A stretch of DNA of 64,000 bases, taken from NCBI RefSeq assembly GCF_006149045.1, contig NZ_VBSN01000027.1:62001-126000 (forward strand). Direction: 5' to 3'. The notes beneath the pieces are model-generated. The model had not been told where the DNA came from and searched no databases. It worked only from the letters and a program-made list of their open reading frames with translations. Source of the DNA: Dyadobacter flavalbus. GTDB lineage: Bacteria > Bacteroidota > Bacteroidia > Cytophagales > Spirosomataceae. Position 1 is the first letter of the stretch. Each line of letters begins with the position of its first letter. Below, in pieces: positions 58,472 to 64,000 of the stretch. The translations under genes were made by a program, and so were the position numbers.

Positions 58472-60421
58472 ATGTCAGTGGAAGTCAAGGAGCAGCCGCT
58501 ATGGAAGCCCGGGAGAAATTTACTGGAACAATCCAATCTTAAACGGTTTATGGATTGGCTCTTTGTTAAAAAAGGTCTTTATTTCCGTTCTTATCACGAT
58601 TTGTGGGACTGGTCGGTAACAGATCTGGAAGATTTCTGGGAAAGTCTCTGGCATTATTTCAACATCAAATCACACGATCTTTATCTGGAAGTCCTTCAGA
58701 GACCGCAGTCCGGCATGATCGGTACCAAATGGTTTACAAGATCCAAGCTGAATTATGCCGAGCATATTTTCAGGAATAAAACAAAGGACCGTCCTGCCAT
58801 TATTTTTCAGTCGGAACAATCCGCACTGAAGGAAATTTCCTGGGATACGCTGGAATCCGAAGTGGCGGCAGTGGCAGCCTGGCTGAAACAGCGCGGCGTT
58901 AAACCCGGTGACCGCGTTGCAGCAATAGTTCCTAACATTCCGCAGTCCGTTATAGCATTTCTTGCGGCCAATTCCATCGGCGCCGTCTGGTCGTCCTGCT
59001 CTCCGGATTTTGGCAAAGCGGCGATTATGGATCGTTTTTTACAAATTGAACCCAAAGTACTTTTCATTGCAGACGGTTACTCCTATAATGGAAAAACATA
59101 CGATATTACGTCGTTTGCACAGGATCTGTCATTTTCACTGCCTTCTGTCAGGGATACGGTCTTAATCAGCAATATCGATTCGGAAACGAGGCCGGAGCGT
59201 TTTACTTCCTGGGAAGATATTCTGCACCTTCAGAACTTCGGAATTGACTTTGAGCCCGTTCCTTTTGACCATCCGATCTGGATATTGTATTCGTCCGGAA
59301 CAACCGCACAGCCAAAAGCCATTACGCACAGCGTAGGCGGCTGCCTGCTCGAACATTTCAAGGCATTGATCCTGCATCAGAATGTAAAGCCGGGCGACCG
59401 TTATTTCTGGTATTCCACAACCGGATGGATGATGTGGAATTACGCACTGGGTTCCTTGTTATGCGGTGCAACACTGGTTTTATACGACGGCGCGCCTGCA
59501 TACCCATCTTCGCAAGTTTTGTGGACGCTGGCTGAAAAGGCAAAAATCACGCATTTCGGAAGCGGTGCAAGTTATTTCATCAATTCCATGAAATCGGGTG
59601 TAAGCATCGCATCCGAACGGCTCAACAAGCTGGAAACAATCGGTTCTACGGGTTCTCCCTTGCCGGCGGAAGTTTATGAATGGATTTACAAACAGGTAAA
59701 AAAGGATGTCTGGCTCATTTCACTGAGCGGTGGAACGGACGTCTGCAGCGCATTCGTAGGCGGCTGTCCTATTCTGCCGGTTTATGCCGGAGAAATCCAG
59801 TGCCGTATGCTGGGCTGCCGGGTAGAAGCTTATGACGCAAACGGAAAACCGGTACAAGATGAACTTGGAGAGATGGTCATTACGCGTCCGATGCCGTCCA
59901 TGCCCGTATATTTCTGGAACGATGAAGACGATGAAAGATATTACAGCAGCTATTTTGAAATGTACCCGAATGTATGGCGGCACGGCGACTGGATCAAAAT
60001 AACTTCCCGGCAATCAGTGATTATTCATGGCCGGTCGGATGCTACTTTAAACCGCGGCGGCGTACGGATCGGAACGGCCGAAATTTACCGCGCCGTAGAA
60101 AGCATCGCGGATGTAAAAGACAGTCTGGCCGTATACCTTGAAAAAGAAAGCGGCGGCGGGACCATATCGCTGTTTGTGGTTCTGGGCAAGGACAAAATAC
60201 TTACGGAAAAACTGAAACAGCAGATTAACGAAGTCTTAAGAAGCCAGTACAGTCCGCGGCATGTTCCCGACACAATTGAGCAGGTAAGCGAAATTCCTTA
60301 CACAATGAACGGCAAAAAGATTGAAGCGCCGATGAAGCGGATTTTAATGGGCGAAGATCCCTTGAAATGCATCAATATGGATACCGTCCGTAATCCCGAA
60401 TCTCTGAAGGCTTTTGTTTGA
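58472..60421 (+). CDS. Acetoacetate-CoA ligase
   Basis: A 649-residue acyl-AMP-forming enzyme of the ANL superfamily, normal in length for AACS, activating acetoacetate to acetoacetyl-CoA. LWKPGRNLLEQSNLKRFMDW at the start and TKWFTRSKLNYAEHIFRNK are family marks. ATP-binding YSSGTTAQPKAITHSVGG, the STTGWMMWNYALGSL core and HGRSDATLNRGGVRIGTAE (adenylate Asp) follow; the C-terminal Lys in EIPYTMNGKKIEAPMKR is the catalytic lysine. Acetyl- or propionyl-CoA ligase is less likely. It would allow ketone bodies or PHB-type products to be used for lipids or energy. Confidence 0.93.
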   Translation: MSVEVKEQPLWKPGRNLLEQSNLKRFMDWLFVKKGLYFRSYHDLWDWSVTDLEDFWESLWHYFNIKSHDLYLEVLQRPQSGMIGTKWFTRSKLNYAEHIFRNKTKDRPAIIFQSEQSALKEISWDTLESEVAAVAAWLKQRGVKPGDRVAAIVPNIPQSVIAFLAANSIGAVWSSCSPDFGKAAIMDRFLQIEPKVLFIADGYSYNGKTYDITSFAQDLSFSLPSVRDTVLISNIDSETRPERFTSWEDILHLQNFGIDFEPVPFDHPIWILYSSGTTAQPKAITHSVGGCLLEHFKALILHQNVKPGDRYFWYSTTGWMMWNYALGSLLCGATLVLYDGAPAYPSSQVLWTLAEKAKITHFGSGASYFINSMKSGVSIASERLNKLETIGSTGSPLPAEVYEWIYKQVKKDVWLISLSGGTDVCSAFVGGCPILPVYAGEIQCRMLGCRVEAYDANGKPVQDELGEMVITRPMPSMPVYFWNDEDDERYYSSYFEMYPNVWRHGDWIKITSRQSVIIHGRSDATLNRGGVRIGTAEIYRAVESIADVKDSLAVYLEKESGGGTISLFVVLGKDKILTEKLKQQINEVLRSQYSPRHVPDTIEQVSEIPYTMNGKKIEAPMKRILMGEDPLKCINMDTVRNPESLKAFV

Positions 60422-60532
60422 TGATATGCATTGATATTCATTTGCTTTAGGCAACCAAAATCGTTTACTTCACGTTAATGAATAGGCTTCCGAAAGCAGT
60501 TGTGACACTCACTCCTTTTAAATTCTATTAGA

Positions 60533-62236
60533 ATGAATCCAGAAAAATCCCAGACCCCGATTCGCAATTCACGTTCAGTTGTCCGGCTGCCCATCATTAT
60601 CGGTATCACGCTCGCTGCAGGCGTGCTTTTGGGCAGTACTTTTTTCAGCGGCGGACGCAAGCTTTCCGATGTTGCCAAAGGATATGCAAAATACCGCGAG
60701 GTTCTGATGCTCGTCGAAAATAACTATGTGGACTCTGTCAATACAGACGAACTTGTCGATTTCTCCATTTCAAAAATGCTGGAAAAGCTGGATCCGCATA
60801 CTGCGTACTTCAATGCAGAAGAGGCAACTGCCGCAAGGTCGCAACTGGAATCCGGCTTTGACGGAATCGGTGTTGAGTTCAATATTTACAACGATACGGT
60901 ATATGTAGTGACACCGCTGAGCGGCGGGCCTTCCGAAGCAGCCGGAATACAAAGCGGTGACCGCATCCTTTCTGTAAATAAGGAAAATCTTTCCGGGCCG
61001 GGCGTTACCAATGCGCAGGTTTATAAACTTTTACGGGGCAAAAAAGGAACAAAAGTTGATCTGGCCATTGAAAGGGTAGGATTGAACGAGAAAATGAATT
61101 TTGCCGTAGTTCGTGACCGCATTCCTACTTATTCTGTGGATGCATCTTATATGGTTGATAATGAAATTGGCTATATCAAAGTCAGTAGGTTTTCGGAAAC
61201 AACTTTTGATGAATTCAAATCTGCTTTGAAAACGCTTAAAGCAAATGGTTTGAAAAACCTGATTCTTGACTTGCGCGGCAATCCCGGCGGCTATATGGAA
61301 CGTGCAACGAGCATGGCCGATGAATTTATTTCCGGTGACAAACTGCTGGTTTATACTGAAGGAAAAGACAGTCGGTTTGACAGAAAAACGCGCTCGCATG
61401 TGGACGGACTTTTTGAACAGGGCCCGCTGATCGTGCTTGTGGACGAAGGAAGTGCATCGGCATCCGAAATTCTGGCGGGCGCTCTGCAGGATCATGACAG
61501 GGCTTTGGTCGTAGGAAGAAGGTCTTACGGAAAAGGACTGGTGCAAATGCCGATCAAACTGACAGACGGCTCCGAACTGCGGTTAACAATTTCCCGTTAT
61601 TACACGCCGAGCGGACGCAGTATCCAGAAGCCGTACGAACTCGGGAAAGGGGAAGATTACAGCCAGGACCTTTCGCACCGTTATGAAAGCGGTGAGCTTT
61701 TTAACGTAGACAGCATTAAATTTGACAAAAGCAAGGTCTATAAAACAGACGGCGGCAGGATTGTTTATGGCGGAGGCGGTATTACGCCGGATGTTTTTGT
61801 TCCGAAAGATACATTGATGAACAGCAAGTACCTTTTTGAACTTTATTCTAAAAACATCATCCGGGAATATGCACTGCGATACGCCAATGCAAATCAGAAA
61901 AAGCTGGAAAAAGAATCGTTCAATGAATTTCTGCAGAATTTCCAGATCACGGACGAAATGCTGTCCGATATGGTTAAAGATGCTTCAAAAGCCGGCATCA
62001 AGCCTAATGAAAAGGAGCTGAATCTTTCCAGACCGGTTATTGCTTCTCAAACCAAAGCCATTATTGGCCGTTATGTTTGGGGAAGAAAGCAAAAGAACGG
62101 ATTGAACAATGAAGTTTTTCAGGTTCTGAACCCGACGGACAATGTTTATCAGCAGGCTGTTCATTTATTCAGTCAGGCGGCGCAACTGGAAAAAGGCCAG
62201 TTCAGCAGTCTGAACATTCCGAAGAACAAGAAGTAA
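60533..62236 (+). CDS. S41-family C-terminal processing peptidase
   Basis: A 567-residue periplasmic protease of the CtpA/Prc type. An N-terminal anchor (PIIIGITLAAGVLLGSTFF) is followed by a tail-binding region, a PDZ domain (about 110-180, GIGVEFNIYNDTVYVVTPL), and the protease core: DLRGNPGGYMERATSMAD, DEGSASASEILAGALQDHD (nucleophile Ser) and GRRSYGKGLVQMP (general-base Lys). A longer C-terminal domain of unknown role follows. It trims or degrades envelope proteins from the C-terminus. It lies 111 bases after the AACS gene. Confidence 0.94.
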   Translation: MNPEKSQTPIRNSRSVVRLPIIIGITLAAGVLLGSTFFSGGRKLSDVAKGYAKYREVLMLVENNYVDSVNTDELVDFSISKMLEKLDPHTAYFNAEEATAARSQLESGFDGIGVEFNIYNDTVYVVTPLSGGPSEAAGIQSGDRILSVNKENLSGPGVTNAQVYKLLRGKKGTKVDLAIERVGLNEKMNFAVVRDRIPTYSVDASYMVDNEIGYIKVSRFSETTFDEFKSALKTLKANGLKNLILDLRGNPGGYMERATSMADEFISGDKLLVYTEGKDSRFDRKTRSHVDGLFEQGPLIVLVDEGSASASEILAGALQDHDRALVVGRRSYGKGLVQMPIKLTDGSELRLTISRYYTPSGRSIQKPYELGKGEDYSQDLSHRYESGELFNVDSIKFDKSKVYKTDGGRIVYGGGGITPDVFVPKDTLMNSKYLFELYSKNIIREYALRYANANQKKLEKESFNEFLQNFQITDEMLSDMVKDASKAGIKPNEKELNLSRPVIASQTKAIIGRYVWGRKQKNGLNNEVFQVLNPTDNVYQQAVHLFSQAAQLEKGQFSSLNIPKNKK

Positions 62237-62282
62237 AACCATTTTGCTTCTTGCCCGATTACAAACGAATTGAATTTCAGTA

Positions 62283-63041
62283 ATGTCCCGAATTGCATTA
62301 ATTACCGGAGCTACTTCCGGAATAGGAAAGGCAACAGCAGAAGTATTTGCCAGATCAGGAATCAATCTTGTTCTTTGCGGCCGCCGTCAGGAAAAGCTGG
62401 ATGAAGTTTCCAGAACCGTGTCTTCACAGGTCCGGGTAACCACGCTTGTATTCGATGTCCGTGACAAAGGTGCGGTGCTGGCCATGATCGGATCTTTGTC
62501 CGACGAATGGAAAAATATAGATATTCTGATCAATAATGCGGGCAACGCACATGGACTTGGCTCGCTCGATGAAGGCGATACGGAAGACTGGGACGCGATG
62601 ATTGACGGTAACGTAAAAGGATTATTGTATGTTTCCAAAGCCGTTATTCCATTAATGCTCGAACGTGCAAAAGGCCATATTGTGAATATCAGTTCCATTG
62701 CCGGAAAGCAAACCTATGCAAACGGAACGGTTTATTGTGCTTCAAAGGCTGCCGTTGAAGCGGTAAGTGAAGGAATGCGGCTGGAACTGACGCAGCACGG
62801 AATCAAAGTTACAAACGTAGCGCCCGGCGCAGTGGAAACTGAGTTTTCGCTTGTAAGGTTTAAAGGAGACGAAAGCCGTGCCGAAAAAGTGTATCAGGGT
62901 TTTGATCCTTTGCAGGCTTCCGATATTGCCGATGCCATTCTTTATGCCGTAAATGCGCCGGCGCGGGTAACCATTGCCGATCTTACAATTCTGGCCGCTG
63001 CCCAGTCTGCTGCTACGGTGATTTATAAAAAGCAGGTCTGA
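62283..63041 (+). CDS. Short-chain dehydrogenase/reductase (YdfG-like)
   Basis: A 252-residue SDR oxidoreductase. Cofactor loop TGATSGIGKATAEVFARSG, NNAG (NNAGNAHGLGSLDEG), catalytic Ser in NISSIAGKQTYANG and YCASK (Tyr-x3-Lys) are present. LCGRR at the NADP-binding turn suggests NADP preference. The serine/3-hydroxyacid dehydrogenase YdfG is the best match by memory. It follows S41 by 46 bases on the same strand, so may share its transcript. Confidence 0.92.
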   Translation: MSRIALITGATSGIGKATAEVFARSGINLVLCGRRQEKLDEVSRTVSSQVRVTTLVFDVRDKGAVLAMIGSLSDEWKNIDILINNAGNAHGLGSLDEGDTEDWDAMIDGNVKGLLYVSKAVIPLMLERAKGHIVNISSIAGKQTYANGTVYCASKAAVEAVSEGMRLELTQHGIKVTNVAPGAVETEFSLVRFKGDESRAEKVYQGFDPLQASDIADAILYAVNAPARVTIADLTILAAAQSAATVIYKKQV

Positions 63042-63061
63042 ATTATTCCTAAAAATCATTT

Positions 63062-63114
63062 TGGTTTGCTGCTGTCTTGTAAATATTTGTAAAACAGCAG
63101 CAAACCATTTTTTA
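63062..63114. terminator. Terminator between SDR and M23 genes
   Basis: 14-bp perfect stem TGGTTTGCTGCTGT / ACAGCAGCAAACCA (63062-63075, 63094-63107), 18-base loop, T run after; serves the convergent genes. Confidence 0.82.
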
Positions 63115-63789
63115 TTTATTTTCCGGAATCCTCAGAATCAGGTTCGGATCAGGGCAAATGGATAAATAATACGGCTGATCCGGAAGGCTGCTCACACCGG
63201 GGAAATCTCCTGAATAGTTTTTCATATCTTCTATAATCTGAAAATGAAGATGCGGCGGCCAGTCTCCGTTTTCCGGGTATGTTCCGACGGAAGCAAATCT
63301 TTCGCCCGATGCAATGCTTTTTCCTTCATACAATCCATCAAGAGATTGTAATGACAAATGTCCGTACAAAGTATAAAAGGTAATTTCCTGCAATTCATGG
63401 CATAAAATAATGGTCGGGCCATAATCGCCGTACTGATTATTGAATGCAAAACTGTGAACCTTTGCGTTCAGCGGAGCATAAACCGGTTCTTCTGCATCCG
63501 TCCATATATCCGTTCCAAGATGAATGCTGCGCGGATTTTGTTCACTTGTGAAATGCCGCATATTCCGGTAAATAACCCGGTTTTCCGCATACCCGCCAAT
63601 GCCGGTAAATTCATTGCAGGAAAGAAGTCTGTTTGATACATACTCCGAAAATACAGCTGTTTCAGACAAGTCAAGACGCAGCAATTCTTCATTATTTTTG
63701 GAAAAATCCAGCTTTCTGTACGGTTTCTGACTTCGGATAACGGCGTCAAATTCCGGATGTTTCTGAAGAAGATCAGTTAATTTCAGCAT
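63112..63789 (-). CDS. M23-family (LytM-type) metallopeptidase
   Basis: A 225-residue peptidase domain protein. The zinc ligands are His and Asp in HLGTDIW (HxxxD) and His in HLHFQII (HxH), with the family's VYAPLNAKV and YGPTIILCH. It lacks an obvious signal peptide, which is odd for a peptidoglycan endopeptidase; either it is exported another way, or the start is different. N-terminal 70 residues are not assigned. It lies 51 bases after the partial gene that follows in the window. Confidence 0.85.
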   Translation of the reverse strand: MLKLTDLLQKHPEFDAVIRSQKPYRKLDFSKNNEELLRLDLSETAVFSEYVSNRLLSCNEFTGIGGYAENRVIYRNMRHFTSEQNPRSIHLGTDIWTDAEEPVYAPLNAKVHSFAFNNQYGDYGPTIILCHELQEITFYTLYGHLSLQSLDGLYEGKSIASGERFASVGTYPENGDWPPHLHFQIIEDMKNYSGDFPGVSSLPDQPYYLSICPDPNLILRIPENK

Positions 63790-63840
63790 AACAATTTTGG
63801 TCAGAAAATATGCCGTACTTCATGGCCCGGCAAACTTTCT

Positions 63841-64000
63841 CTATTTGGGATCAAGCGCAAATTTGATTCGCTGCAATACATCCTGCATATGGTATTTTGT
63901 GATTTTGTCACTGGTTTTGGTAACTGAAAGCTGTAATGTCGCTTTCAGGCTTTCCAGATGCGCACGTGCAACAGAAGGCAAATCCGTTTTGTCCAGCTCC
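63841..64000 (-). CDS. C-terminal end of an unidentified gene (possible zinc metalloprotease)
   Basis: An open frame entering from the right edge, 52 residues ending ...DVLQRIKFALDPK. The helical segment YHMQDVLQRIKFALDPK resembles the ends of Bacteroidota zinc-dependent metalloproteases (DUF5117 type), recalled only loosely. It is cut by the window edge, so the function is not settled. Confidence 0.4.
   Translation of the reverse strand, partial: ELDKTDLPSVARAHLESLKATLQLSVTKTSDKITKYHMQDVLQRIKFALDPK

Overview
The window looks like chromosomal DNA of a Bacteroidota species, most likely of the order Cytophagales (a Dyadobacter- or Spirosoma-like relative is my inference, not shown). The evidence is a TonB-dependent receptor with a carboxypeptidase-regulatory N-terminal domain, stand-alone MnmD, RecQ with an extended C-terminus, Kdo and heptose genes for LPS, promoter boxes resembling the Bacteroidota consensus (TTTG about 19 bases before TAnnTTTG), and signal peptides that are nearly always followed by Gln. 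GC content is moderate. No phage, transposase, rRNA, tRNA or CRISPR array was seen.

Layout. 1-10 kb: end of a DUF5672-like gene, an OmpA-family envelope protein, tpiA (minus), then a plus-strand run of aspartyl protease-PDZ protein, mnmD, gmhA, a Nudix hydrolase and a large SWIM/SNF2 helicase. 9.9-17.8 kb: a minus-strand cluster (Wzi/RemB-like outer-membrane protein, nadC, HhH/beta-barrel protein, recQ, Rid protein, small exported protein). 17.8-26.5 kb: upp, a TonB receptor, mannose-1-phosphate guanylyltransferase, an antitoxin-like small protein, recF, pdhA and tatC. 26.5-31.2 kb: minus-strand cluster of alpha/beta hydrolase, CBS protein, nadK, dipeptide epimerase and an AONS-like PLP enzyme. 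31.7-38.9 kb: a secreted esterase, nuoN-M-L-K (minus) and a 3'-5' exonuclease. 38.9-39.6 kb: a gene-free region holding a two-armed array of decamer repeats. 39.6-49.6 kb: glpK, pbpC, a glutaminyl-cyclase-like M28 lipoprotein, cysS, two tandem DUF5618-like genes, a PfkB kinase, a glycerophosphodiesterase and tag. 49.6-64 kb: GyrI-like protein, PAP2 phosphatase-kdsA, acpP-fabF-rnc, Hsp20, HtrA, an RluB-type pseudouridine synthase, acetoacetyl-CoA ligase, an S41 protease, an SDR, an M23 peptidase, and the tail of a further gene.

Most genes are housekeeping: central metabolism (tpiA, pdhA, glpK), respiration (nuoKLMN), envelope building (gmhA, kdsA, pbpC, the OM proteins), DNA repair (recQ, recF, tag, SNF2 helicase), fatty-acid synthesis (acpP-fabF) and protein quality control (hsp20, htrA, S41). 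The most unusual element is the array at about 38970-39600: about 22 exactly 10-bp units carrying GTCA in one orientation, an AT-rich centre of about 100 bp, then about 20 units carrying TGAC in the opposite orientation. I know of no described function for such an array. Other points of note are seven of eight predicted non-lipoprotein signal-peptide cleavage sites followed by Gln together with a candidate glutaminyl cyclase, a start codon buried in an inverted repeat, a nuoKLMN block detached from nuoJ, and a receptor with an Ala/Gln/Val-rich repeat insertion.
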